DNA of 7,980 bases from an uncultured Oscillospiraceae bacterium (GCA_910588415.1 CAJUPK010000118.1:1-7980); one strand, 5' to 3'. Positions 1 through 5,356 are shown, counted from the stretch's first letter. The notes: generated by a model not told the origin, from the sequence alone. Program-made: numbers and translations.

Positions 1-1396
1 AGTGCTGGAAGTAGTCGCCCATGTGATAGCCGCAGAAGGGCAGCATGGCCATGGGATCGCGGCGGACCACGCCCACAGCGCCAGCGGCGGCGGCGGTGGT
101 CTCAGAGCCGGTGATGGAGCCTACAAACACACCGGCGTTCCAGTCGCGGGACTGGTAAACCAGGGGCACCGTGTCAGGACGGCGGCCGCCAAAGATGATG
201 GCGGACACAGGCACGCCCTCGCCCTTGTCAAACTCAGGGCTGATGCAGGGGCAGTTCTTGGCGGGCGCGGTGAAGCGGCTGTTGGGATGGGCCAGCTTGC
301 CGCCCTCGGCAATAAAGTCGGGGCCGTTGACTTCAGCGCCCTTCCACTCCTGGGCGTTGACAGGAGGATTCTTGTCCAGGCTCTCCCACCACACGGTGTT
401 GTCGTCCAGGTTGCGGCCCACGTTGGTGAAGATGGTGCCCTTCTGGGTGGAGATCAGAGCGTTGGGGTTGGACTTCATATTGGTGCCGGGAGCCACGCCG
501 AAGAAGCCGTTCTCCGGGTTGATGGCATACAGGCGGCCGTCCGGGCCCTGGCGCATCCAGCTGATGTCGTCGCCCACTGTCCATACCTTGTAGCCCTTCT
601 CCTGATAGCCCTCGGGTGGGATCATCATGGCCAGGTTGGTCTTGCCGCAGGCAGAGGGGAAGGCGGCGCAGACGTACTTGACCTCGCCCTGGGGATTCTC
701 AATGCCCAGGATGAGCATATGCTCAGCCATCCAGCCCTCGTTCTTGGCCTGGTAGGAGGCAATGCGCAGGGCAAAGCACTTCTTGCCCAGCAGCACGTTT
801 CCGCCGTAGCCGGAGTTCACGCTGATGATATAGTTGTCCTCGGGGAAATGGCAGATGTAGCGTTTCTCCTCGTCAATGTCCACCTTGCAGTGCAGGCCCT
901 TCACCCAGTCGGTGCTGTCGCCCAGCACGTCCAGCACTTTCTGGCCGGTGCGGGTCATGATGGACATGTTCAGCACCACGTAAATGGAGTCCGTGACCTC
1001 CACGCCGATTTTGGCAAGAGGAGAGCCCACAGGGCCCATGGAGTAGGGAATCACATACATGGTGCGGCCCTTGTAGCTGCCCCGGGCAATGTCGAACAGC
1101 ATTTTGTAGGCCTTCTCGGGATCCATCCAGTGGTTGGTGGGACCCGCGTCCTCTTCCTTCTTAGAGCAGATGAAGGTGCGGCCTTCTACACGGGCCACGT
1201 CGTTGACAGCGGTGCGGTGGTAGTAGCAGTCGGGCAGCTTCTCCTGGTTCAGCTTGATCATCTCGCCGGTCTCGCAGGCTTGGCGGCGCAGGTCCTCGAT
1301 CTGCTCCTCTGAGCCATCGATCCATACCACCTGGTCAGGGGTGACCAGCTCTTTCATTTCTTCCAGCCAATTCAGGACGGATTTGTTGTTTGTCAT
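1..1396 (-). CDS. pckG: Phosphoenolpyruvate carboxykinase (GTP), N-terminal part, cut by window edge
   Basis: Cytoplasmic enzyme that interconverts oxaloacetate + GTP with phosphoenolpyruvate + GDP + CO2. Translating the minus strand from the ATG at 1396 gives 465 residues with no stop before the edge; the family is usually about 590-620 residues, so roughly the last quarter is missing. Visible landmarks are the PEP-binding arginine in VARVEGR (Arg69), the Mn-ligand region GKKCFALR (Lys205/206), AEHM (His226), the P-loop FPSACGKTN (246-254) with its reactive Cys250, GDDISW (Asp276/277), INPENGFFGVAPG, and IIFGGRRPDTVPLV (GGRRP at 403-407). These are GTP-type signatures; the ATP-type PckA has a different P-loop. 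The start is supported by AAAGGAG 11 nt upstream. The gene has its own promoter and stands apart from the M23 gene behind it. No frameshift is seen. A long open frame on the opposite strand is an antisense shadow. Confidence 0.97.
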   Translation of the reverse strand, partial: MTNNKSVLNWLEEMKELVTPDQVVWIDGSEEQIEDLRRQACETGEMIKLNQEKLPDCYYHRTAVNDVARVEGRTFICSKKEEDAGPTNHWMDPEKAYKMLFDIARGSYKGRTMYVIPYSMGPVGSPLAKIGVEVTDSIYVVLNMSIMTRTGQKVLDVLGDSTDWVKGLHCKVDIDEEKRYICHFPEDNYIISVNSGYGGNVLLGKKCFALRIASYQAKNEGWMAEHMLILGIENPQGEVKYVCAAFPSACGKTNLAMMIPPEGYQEKGYKVWTVGDDISWMRQGPDGRLYAINPENGFFGVAPGTNMKSNPNALISTQKGTIFTNVGRNLDDNTVWWESLDKNPPVNAQEWKGAEVNGPDFIAEGGKLAHPNSRFTAPAKNCPCISPEFDKGEGVPVSAIIFGGRRPDTVPLVYQSRDWNAGVFVGSITGSETTAAAAGAVGVVRRDPMAMLPFCGYHMGDYFQH

Positions 1397-1407
1397 GTGT
1401 CGGTTTG

Positions 1408-1414
1408 CTCCTTT
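1408..1414 (-). promoter_or_regulatory. Ribosome binding site of pckG
   Basis: Read on the minus strand this is AAAGGAG, 11 nt before the ATG at 1396. It fixes the start of the PEP carboxykinase. With transcription starting near 1501, the 5' leader would be about 105 nt. Confidence 0.8.
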
Positions 1415-1477
1415 CAATAGGGGGAAAATCAGAGAACCCGCACCAATGGAAACAGTAGGGCAGGGTGGTGCAAGTTC

Positions 1478-1513
1478 TAGAATATAATGAAACTCACTCT
1501 GTTTCATATTCTA
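1478..1513. promoter_or_regulatory. Palindromic operator-like site over the pckG -10 box and start site
   Basis: On the plus strand, arm TAGAATATAATGAAAC (1478-1493), 7-nt centre TCACTCT (1494-1500), arm GTTTCATATTCTA (1501-1513). The arms are perfect complements except for three extra bases (AAT) in the left one. The core ATGAAAC-N7-GTTTCAT is perfect. The outer arm coincides with the pckG -10 hexamer, and the centre lies a few bases past the predicted start. That is where a repressor would block polymerase. It could instead fold as a hairpin at the 5' end of the mRNA. The half-site resembles no regulator box I can name with confidence; it is too widely spaced for a CcpA cre site. Confidence 0.55.
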
Positions 1514-1536
1514 CCACATGCCGGGAAAATAATCAA
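1508..1536 (-). promoter_or_regulatory. Sigma-A type promoter of pckG
   Basis: On the minus strand: -35 TTGATT (1536-1531), a 17-nt spacer, then -10 TAGAAT (1513-1508) preceded by TGG, which gives an extended -10 (TGn). Predicted transcription start is near 1501. The only gene downstream on this strand is pckG. Match to consensus is 4/6 at -35 and 5/6 at -10 with ideal spacing. This is a reading of the sequence, not a mapped start. Confidence 0.7.
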
Positions 1537-1587
1537 TGGGATTTTTCCAAAATCTTGCGGATTGGCCAGAGGCAGGATTTTGCAACA

Positions 1588-1616
1588 GAGGGCGGCTTCC
1601 CTATGAAGCCGCCCTC
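1588..1616 (-). terminator. 12-bp perfect hairpin, probable terminator of the M23 transcript
   Basis: GAGGGCGGCTTC (1588-1599) and GAAGCCGCCCTC (1605-1616) pair perfectly around a 5-nt loop. It lies about 95 nt past the M23 stop and just before the pckG promoter, a natural place to end the M23 transcript. The following minus-strand sequence (TGTTGCAAAATCC) is only mildly U-rich, so classic intrinsic termination is uncertain. Confidence 0.5.
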
Positions 1617-1617
1617 C

Positions 1618-1648
1618 GGAATCCCCTGGAAAACCAGGGGGAATTTCC
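1618..1648 (-). repeat. Second inverted repeat beside the terminator hairpin
   Basis: GGAATCCCCTGG (1618-1629), loop AAAA, then CCAGGGGGAATTTCC (1634-1648). CCCCTGG/CCAGGGG pairs perfectly, and the stem continues after a one-base bulge. It sits immediately before the 12-bp hairpin on the M23 transcript, so the two may act together as a 3'-end structure. No U-tract follows on either strand. Confidence 0.5.
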
Positions 1649-1710
1649 TGTGCCATTCAGTCTGTGTTTATGGCTGCCAGCGCCCCTTGCCGCAAGTCCC
1701 CAGAGCTCTC

Positions 1711-2727
1711 TCAGCTCTCTCCCTCCGAGCAGCTGTCCCCCTCTCCGGCTGACAGGGCATACCATTCTTTGGTGGCGTCGTCCCGCCGCACCGGGCTCTG
1801 GCGACTCCGCAGCAGCCGGCAAAGCTGGTATACATCCACCCAGATCTCCCCGTTGCCCTCCTTCTGGCTCTCGTCAAAGATGATCTGCAGGCCGTAGTGC
1901 AGGTGGGCCTGTTCAATGCCATTGACATTCTCTGTGGCGCTGTAGCCGGTGCGGCCCACATAGCCGATCACCTGGCCGGCTTCCACCGTGTCCCCCAGAG
2001 CTAGGCCTTGGGCAAAGGGGCGGTCTTTGCGCAGATGGGCATAATAGTGGTAGCGCAGGCCGTCAAAGCTTCGGACGCCAATGCGCCAGCCTCCGTACTG
2101 GTTCCAGCCCAGGGCTTCCACGGTTCCGTCCTCTACAGCGATCACCGGGGTGCCCACCTGGGCCATCATGTCGTGCCCCAGGTGGCGGCGGTGATAGCCA
2201 TACTCCCGGCTGACTCCAAAGTCATCATAATCATGGTAGGGGAAGGTCTTGGCAATAGGGGAGTAGGCCTTCAGCCCATAGGCTGGCGCGCCGCCCTCCT
2301 GTTCCTGCTGGGGAAGCTCTCCCACAAAACCTCCCAGCACCGCGCTATATGCCTCCTGGTAGTACCCAAAGCTGGCCAGGCTGTCCAGTGTCTCCCCAGC
2401 TCCCAGCTTTTCCGCCAGGCTGTCCATATCAGCCTGTTTGTACAGGGAGAAATCCCCGCCATACCGGGCTGCCAGCCCGGCCAGCAGGTCGATCCAGTCT
2501 ATGTGGCCCTCCTGTCCCCAGGAGTTCACATCCAAGGCCAGGGCTCTCTCCAGCACAGCGGCAGGCACGTCAAAATCGATCCACTTGATGAAGTCCTTTT
2601 TAGGCGTCTCTCCCTCTTGAGCCAGAGCGGGCAGGCCCGCGGCAAAAACTGCCGCCGCAGCCAGCGCTGCCACCAGCGCCAGGGCCAGCACACGGGCCTT
2701 CCGTCCCAGCTGTAGGCTTACAAACAC
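1711..2727 (-). CDS. Secreted M23 family metallopeptidase (LytM/peptidoglycan endopeptidase type)
   Basis: A 338-residue protein. Residues 1-36 form a signal peptide: basic n-region (GRKAR), a long Ala/Leu hydrophobic core, and ALA before Gln37 as a likely cleavage site, so it should act outside the membrane. Residues about 40-150 form a helical domain (FIKWIDFDVP..., IDWIDLLAGLAARYGG) that I recall from clostridial M23 proteins of this layout. The peptidase domain covers about 155-310: Zn ligands His182 and Asp186 in HLGHD, catalytic-region His231 in YYAHL, and His275/His277 in HLHYG, all intact. The family cleaves peptide cross-links in peptidoglycan; the exact bond here is unknown. The start is GTG at 2727, supported by AAGGTGAT (2741-2734) 6 nt upstream; a nearby ATG at 2735 is out of frame and stops after five codons. 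The acidic, Ser-rich C-terminus (from about 325) looks disordered. It reads away from the M3 peptidase gene. Confidence 0.9.
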   Translation of the reverse strand: MFVSLQLGRKARVLALALVAALAAAAVFAAGLPALAQEGETPKKDFIKWIDFDVPAAVLERALALDVNSWGQEGHIDWIDLLAGLAARYGGDFSLYKQADMDSLAEKLGAGETLDSLASFGYYQEAYSAVLGGFVGELPQQEQEGGAPAYGLKAYSPIAKTFPYHDYDDFGVSREYGYHRRHLGHDMMAQVGTPVIAVEDGTVEALGWNQYGGWRIGVRSFDGLRYHYYAHLRKDRPFAQGLALGDTVEAGQVIGYVGRTGYSATENVNGIEQAHLHYGLQIIFDESQKEGNGEIWVDVYQLCRLLRSRQSPVRRDDATKEWYALSAGEGDSCSEGES

Positions 2728-2824
2728 AGGGCCATCACCTTCCTGATATTTCTTGCGTCTCCCTATAGTATGCCGCTGCTTCCGCAGGTAGAACGGCAGG
2801 GCGTGTGGGCTGGCTGGAAAAGAC

Positions 2825-2856
2825 GAAGGCCGACCCAGCGGACTGGGACGGCCTTC
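2825..2856. repeat. Stem-loop in the M23 upstream region, attenuator-like
   Basis: GAAGGCCG (2825-2832), A mismatch, CCCAG (2834-2838), loop CGGA, CTGGG (2843-2847), A mismatch, CGGCCTTC (2849-2856): 13 pairs with one internal mismatch. On the minus strand it is followed by CGTCTTTTCC, which gives it a terminator-like look about 100 nt before the M23 start. On the plus strand it lies just before the ribosome site of the small ORF pair. Confidence 0.5.
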
Positions 2857-2886
2857 TAAGAGGAAGTAAGGAGTTAAAATGAGGAT

Positions 2887-2961
2887 ATGATGAAAAAGAG
2901 TCGTACTGTGGCTTTGCTGGCCACAGTATTATCATACCCCATAAATGTGAAAAAACTCTGA
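2887..2961 (+). CDS. Candidate 24-residue hydrophobic peptide, coupled to a 3-codon upstream ORF
   Basis: AAGGAG (2868-2873) stands 5 nt before an ATG at 2879 that encodes only Met-Arg-Ile and stops at TGA 2888-2890. That stop overlaps the next ATG as TGATG, a layout typical of translational coupling. The second frame, starting at 2887 or 2890, begins MKKSRTVALLATVLS and ends in VKKL at TGA 2959-2961. It has two or three basic residues, about 15 hydrophobic ones, then two lysines. This could be a small membrane peptide, a leader peptide, or the stub of a lost lipoprotein or secreted protein gene, since the start resembles a signal peptide. No convincing promoter was found for it, and I recognise no family. 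It may be chance. Confidence 0.3.
   Translation: MMKKSRTVALLATVLSYPINVKKL
2904..2928. repeat. 9-bp perfect stem-loop inside the small ORF
   Basis: TACTGTGGC (2904-2912), loop of 7, GCCACAGTA (2920-2928). On the minus strand it is followed by CGACTCTTTTTC, so it would look like an intrinsic terminator for leftward transcription, although no leftward gene lies immediately upstream of it. On the plus strand it falls within the candidate 24-residue frame. Confidence 0.45.
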
Positions 2962-3012
2962 ACCCGGCGTGAATTTTATTGGTTTATTTTTCCTTTTTTT
3001 GCCTGTTTTTGC

Positions 3013-3041
3013 TTGACCTCCAGGGCGCCAGGGGGTATCAT
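3013..3041 (+). promoter_or_regulatory. Sigma-A type promoter of the M3 peptidase gene
   Basis: -35 TTGACC (3013-3018), a 17-nt spacer, -10 TATCAT (3036-3041). Both hexamers match consensus at 5 or fewer positions but at ideal spacing, with an AT-rich upstream stretch (2970-3012, runs of T) that could serve as an UP element. The predicted start is near 3048, which gives a leader of about 40 nt before the ATG at 3088. It rules out translation beginning at the TTG of 3013, since that TTG is the -35 box itself. Confidence 0.75.
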
Positions 3042-3071
3042 AGAGAAAGGACCCATGAAACATCCCATTGC

Positions 3072-3080
3072 GGAAAGGAG
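3072..3080 (+). promoter_or_regulatory. Ribosome binding site that decides the M3 peptidase start
   Basis: GGAAAGGAG, 7 nt before the ATG at 3088. An in-frame ATG at 3055 would add 11 residues, but its purine stretch (AGAAAGGA) lies only 3 nt away and it begins close to the predicted transcription start. The ATG at 3088 is therefore preferred. Confidence 0.8.
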
Positions 3081-3087
3081 AAATTCC

Positions 3088-4779
3088 ATGAAGTTTTCTG
3101 AGATGACCTATACCCGGCCGGATATGGACCAGCTGTTTGCCCAGCTGGACCAGCTGACCGCCCGCCTGGAACAGGCTGCCTCTGGGGCTGACCAGCTGGC
3201 TGCCTACCGGGAGAAGGAGGCCCTGCTCTCCGGATTTGACACCCAGGCCAGCATCTGCGCCATCCGGCACACGGTGGACACCCGGGACAAGTTTTACGAG
3301 GAGGAGGAGGCTTATTTGGACCAGCAGTATCCGCTGGTGTCTGAAAAATGCCAGGCCTTTAACCGGGCGCTGGTAGCCTCGCCCTTCCGGCCGGAGCTGG
3401 AGGAGGCCTTGGGCAAGCTGGTGTTTGTGAACATAGAACTGGAGCTGAAGTCCTTCTCCCCGGAGATTGTTCCCCTGATGCAGGAGGAGAACCGTTTGAC
3501 CACCGAGTACCAGAAGCTCTATGCCAGCGCTCGGGTGGAGTTTATGGGCAAGACCCTGACCATTGCCCAGCTGGGGCCCTACAAGCAGGACCCGGACCGG
3601 GCTGTGCGCAAGGCTGCCCTGGAGGCAGAAGGCGGGTTTTTTGACCAGCACCAGGAGGAGTTTGACCAGCTGTTTGACCAGCTGGTGAAAAACCGCACCC
3701 AGCAGGCCCAGAAGCTGGGCTTTGAGAATTATGTGCCCCTGAGCTTTTTGCGCATGGGCCGCAACTGCTACTCCCCAGAGGACCTGGACGGTTTCCGCCA
3801 GCAGGTGGTGCGGGACTTGGTCCCGCTGACCACGCAGGTGAAGGAGCGCCAGAAAAAGCGCCTGGGCCTGGAGAGCTTTACACTGTATGACGACCCGCTG
3901 AAGTTCAAGGACGGTTCCGCCAAGCCCCAGGGCACCCCGGAGGAAATTATGGCTGCGGGCAAGACCATGTACCACGAGCTTTCCGAGGAGACCGGGAAAT
4001 TTATTGACCTGATGCTGGATAACCAGCTGTTCGACGTGCTGGCTAAGGAGGGCAAAGCCCCTGGCGGCTACTGCACCAGCCTGCCGGACTACAAGTACCC
4101 CTTCATTTTCTCCAACTTCAACGGCACATCCGGCGATGTGGACGTGCTGACCCACGAGGCGGGCCATGCCTTTGCCGGGTATGTGGCTGCCCGCAGCATT
4201 GAGACCCACGCCCTGCAGTGGCCCACCATGGAGGGGGCGGAGACCCACTCCATGAGCATGGAGTTTTTGACGGCCCCCTGGCACCACCTGTTCTTTGGAC
4301 CCATGACCGATAAGTACGAGCTCTCCCACGCGGAGGACGCCCTGACCTTTATCCCCTATGGGTGCCTGGTGGACCACTTCCAGCACGAGGTCTACAGCCG
4401 CCCGGAGATGACCCCCCAGGAGCGCAACGATACCTGGGCCCGGCTGGAGAAGCTGTACAGGCCCTACCTGGACATGAAGGACCTGCCCTTCTATGGCCGG
4501 GGCGCGGGCTGGCAGCGCCAGACCCACATCTACCAAAGTCCCTTCTACTACATTGACTACTGCCTGGCCCAGGTGATGAGCCTGCAGTTCTTCGCCCTAT
4601 CCTTGGAGGACCGGGAGAAGGCCTGGGAGAAGTACATGGCCTTTGTGCGCCTGGGCGGCACCAAGACTTTCGTGGACCTGGCCCATGCGGTGGACCTGCG
4701 GTCTCCTCTGGACCAGGGCTGTGTCAAGGATGTTTGCCAGGCTGCCTTCCAGTGGACAGAGCAGCACTTGACGGAGTGA
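3088..4779 (+). CDS. M3 family oligoendopeptidase (PepF-like zinc metallopeptidase)
   Basis: A 563-residue cytoplasmic enzyme with no signal peptide, the usual size for clostridial M3B oligoendopeptidases. It hydrolyses short peptides rather than intact proteins and probably takes part in peptide turnover or use of imported peptides. The zinc site is intact: HEAGH at 356-360 (ligands His356 and His360, catalytic Glu357) and the third ligand Glu385 in AETHSMSME, 29 residues after His356 as in thimet oligopeptidase. The C-terminal substrate-binding signature is present: His480 with the Tyr cluster PFYYIDY (485-491). The N-terminal half is helical and rich in Gln, Glu and Leu, as is usual for the lid domain. 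It begins MKFSEMTYTRPD, a start I recall from related clostridial proteins. It has its own promoter, diverges from the M23 gene, converges with the ABC operon, and ends in a double stop (TGATAA). The exact peptide preference cannot be read from sequence. Confidence 0.95.
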   Translation: MKFSEMTYTRPDMDQLFAQLDQLTARLEQAASGADQLAAYREKEALLSGFDTQASICAIRHTVDTRDKFYEEEEAYLDQQYPLVSEKCQAFNRALVASPFRPELEEALGKLVFVNIELELKSFSPEIVPLMQEENRLTTEYQKLYASARVEFMGKTLTIAQLGPYKQDPDRAVRKAALEAEGGFFDQHQEEFDQLFDQLVKNRTQQAQKLGFENYVPLSFLRMGRNCYSPEDLDGFRQQVVRDLVPLTTQVKERQKKRLGLESFTLYDDPLKFKDGSAKPQGTPEEIMAAGKTMYHELSEETGKFIDLMLDNQLFDVLAKEGKAPGGYCTSLPDYKYPFIFSNFNGTSGDVDVLTHEAGHAFAGYVAARSIETHALQWPTMEGAETHSMSMEFLTAPWHHLFFGPMTDKYELSHAEDALTFIPYGCLVDHFQHEVYSRPEMTPQERNDTWARLEKLYRPYLDMKDLPFYGRGAGWQRQTHIYQSPFYYIDYCLAQVMSLQFFALSLEDREKAWEKYMAFVRLGGTKTFVDLAHAVDLRSPLDQGCVKDVCQAAFQWTEQHLTE

Positions 4780-4785
4780 TAAACA

Positions 4786-4805
4786 TTGCGCCCCCCAGGG
4801 CGCAA
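4786..4805 (+). terminator. Hairpin just behind the M3 peptidase gene, possible terminator
   Basis: TTGCGCCC (4786-4793), loop CCCA, GGGCGCAA (4798-4805): a perfect 8-bp GC-rich stem starting 6 nt after the stop codon. The downstream sequence (GTCACGGAATTTTG) lacks an immediate U-run, so termination may be inefficient or depend on the larger structured region that follows. Confidence 0.45.
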
Positions 4806-4845
4806 GTCACGGAATTTTGACATGGGGCTTCGCCCAAGTCACGGA
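4803..4845 (+). repeat. Direct repeat CAAGTCACGGA, two copies 32 bp apart
   Basis: CAAGTCACGGA occurs at 4803-4813 and 4835-4845. The similarity extends into ATTTTG versus GTTTCG. Each copy follows directly after a small GC hairpin (4786-4805 and GGGC-TTC-GCCC at 4825-4835), so the unit is hairpin plus repeat. This suggests a duplicated module. Confidence 0.6.
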
Positions 4846-4922
4846 GTTTCGTCTCTTCGCCCGACATTGCCTTCGGCAAGTCGCCGCGCTCGTTTTCCTT
4901 CGGAAAATACAGACGAAACTCC
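4843..4922. repeat. Nested inverted-repeat element with two UUCG hairpins
   Basis: Outer arms GGAGTTTCGTCT (4843-4854) and AGACGAAACTCC (4911-4922) are 12-bp perfect complements. Inside are two hairpins: GAC-a-TTGCC/GGCAA-GTC (4863-4882) and TTTTCC/GGAAAA (4893-4907). Both close on C(TTCG)G, the exceptionally stable RNA tetraloop. As RNA this would form a three-way-junction fold. It could be a dispersed palindromic repeat (REP or MITE-like), a structured 3' UTR or a small RNA. It encodes no protein. Whether other copies exist cannot be told from this window. Confidence 0.6.
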
Positions 4923-4958
4923 TACCCAGGTGGTTTTAGGGTAGTTGGGTGGTAGGAG
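4919..4958. repeat. Competing inverted repeat CTCCTACC / GGTAGGAG
   Basis: CTCCTACC (4919-4926) complements GGTAGGAG (4951-4958), and CTACCC (4922-4927) also complements GGGTAG (4939-4944). The first arm shares CTCC (4919-4922) with the outer stem of the preceding element, so the pairings are mutually exclusive. The layout allows two alternative folds. Confidence 0.4.
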
Positions 4959-5000
4959 GCGGTGGTTCTATGTTGGCGGAGCGGCAGCCAAGAAAGGGGT

Positions 5001-5044
5001 CAAGGGGAACTGGTTCCCCTTGCGAGGTGTGGAGCAGCGCTCCA
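5001..5044. repeat. Pair of palindromes: near-perfect 22-bp dyad plus 6-bp hairpin
   Basis: CAAGGGGAAC (5001-5010), TG, GTTCCCCTTG (5013-5022) is a 10-bp perfect dyad. TGGAGC (5030-5035), AGC, GCTCCA (5039-5044) follows 7 nt later. Paired palindromes of this GGGGAAC...GTTCCCC type look familiar from intergenic regions of gut Clostridia, so this may be one copy of a dispersed repeat; that is recollection, not a search result. No U-tract follows on either strand. Confidence 0.5.
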
Positions 5045-5078
5045 TGGTCTTGCGCGGCAGCGCCAGAAATGTCCAGGT

Positions 5079-5103
5079 TAGCCATTATCTTTGAAAATGG
5101 CTA
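5079..5103. repeat. 8-bp inverted repeat TAGCCATT / AATGGCTA
   Basis: TAGCCATT (5079-5086), 9-nt loop, AATGGCTA (5096-5103), a perfect stem of moderate stability. No adjacent gene start or U-run explains it. Confidence 0.4.
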
Positions 5104-5156
5104 GAAGGGCTGACGCTTATATGTGGTCTCGCCTGTCGCCTCGGTCGGGTCAGAAC

Positions 5157-5173
5157 GATTGCCACTGGCAATC
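5157..5173. repeat. 7-bp hairpin GATTGCC-ACT-GGCAATC
   Basis: GATTGCC (5157-5163), loop ACT, GGCAATC (5167-5173), followed on the plus strand by TTCCCC. It is a compact perfect stem-loop, but too weakly U-flanked for a confident terminator call. Confidence 0.4.
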
Positions 5174-5231
5174 TTCCCCGCCCCTGGACCGCGCAATAAG
5201 CGAAGCTCTCAAAAGTATGAAAACAGGTTAA

Positions 5232-5285
5232 GTAACAGACAGAAAACGGTCCAGGAGCAGGGGTGCTTTCCCTGTTCCTGGACCG
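5232..5285 (-). terminator. Strong intrinsic terminator of the ABC transporter operon
   Basis: CGGTCCAGGAGCAGGG (5247-5262) and CCCTGTTCCTGGACCG (5270-5285) form a 16-bp stem with one mismatch on the minus transcript and a 7-nt loop. On the minus strand it is followed directly by TTTTCTGTCTGTT, a good U-tract. It lies about 95 nt beyond the permease stop. On the plus strand the single mismatch becomes a G-U pair and GTTTTAT follows after 5 nt, so it may also stop transcripts from the M3 peptidase side. Confidence 0.8.
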
Positions 5286-5297
5286 CGTATGTTTTAT

Positions 5298-5356
5298 AGT
5301 GAACGCACTTGCAAACCTCGTTCACTCTGTCATCCAGCCAATCCAGACGGTCTGGA
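5298..5356. repeat. Two inverted repeats in the permease 3' untranslated region
   Basis: AGTGAACG (5298-5305) with CGTTCACT (5319-5326) around a 13-nt loop, and the 15-bp palindrome TCCAGAC-G-GTCTGGA (5342-5356). Both lie between the permease stop and the main terminator and may add 3'-end stability to the transcript. A short GC palindrome CCGGCCGG lies near 5366-5373. Confidence 0.45.

Larger units (their letters stand above)
1397..1710. other. Intergenic region between pckG and the M23 gene
   Basis: This 314-bp stretch has no credible gene. It holds the pckG leader, promoter and palindrome (1397-1536), a small dyad GATTTT-TCC-AAAATC at 1540-1554 just upstream of the pckG -35 box, two stable hairpins (1588-1616 and 1618-1648), and about 60 bp of 3' untranslated sequence behind the M23 gene. 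Several overlapping frames are open here, but none has a ribosome site or a recognisable product. Confidence 0.75.
2728..3012. other. Divergent intergenic region with hairpins and a possible small-ORF pair
   Basis: This lies between the M23 gene (leftward) and the M3 peptidase promoter (rightward). It contains the M23 ribosome site, a stem-loop at 2825-2856, a second at 2904-2928, and on the plus strand two overlapping tiny frames with a good ribosome site (2868-2961). A weak -10-like TACTAT precedes the M23 gene on the minus strand around 2764-2769, without a convincing -35. The minus-strand frame through 2735-2935 has no ribosome site and no recognisable product, so I do not call it. Confidence 0.6.

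Noticed and set aside
2..1312. Plus-strand open frame of about 436 codons
   Set aside because: It is the antisense of pckG in the same codon phase. GC-rich genes often leave the opposite frame open. It has low-complexity Ala/Gly/His/Val composition and no ribosome site.
1478..1513. CcpA cre site over the pckG promoter
   Set aside because: cre consensus half-sites are directly apposed around a central CG. Here the TGAAAC/GTTTCA halves are separated by 7 bp, so the spacing does not fit.
2008..2715. Plus-strand frame of 235 codons opposite the M23 gene
   Set aside because: Antisense shadow. The minus strand here encodes a signal peptide and a complete M23 zinc site.
2735..2935. 66-codon minus-strand frame in the divergent region
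   Set aside because: No ribosome site, no recognisable features, and it runs through both stem-loops.
3013..3087. N-terminal extension of the M3 peptidase back to TTG 3013 or ATG 3055
   Set aside because: TTG 3013 is the -35 hexamer of the promoter. ATG 3055 is poorly spaced from its purine stretch, while ATG 3088 has GGAAAGGAG at ideal distance and gives the expected family start.
2932..4536. Minus-strand open frame of about 534 codons opposite the M3 peptidase
   Set aside because: Antisense shadow of a gene with intact catalytic motifs; no ribosome site or domain signature.
4843..4922. CRISPR-like or tRNA-like interpretation of the nested repeat element
   Set aside because: There are no regularly spaced identical repeats with unique spacers, and the stems do not fit a tRNA cloverleaf (no T-loop GTTCRA or CCA end).
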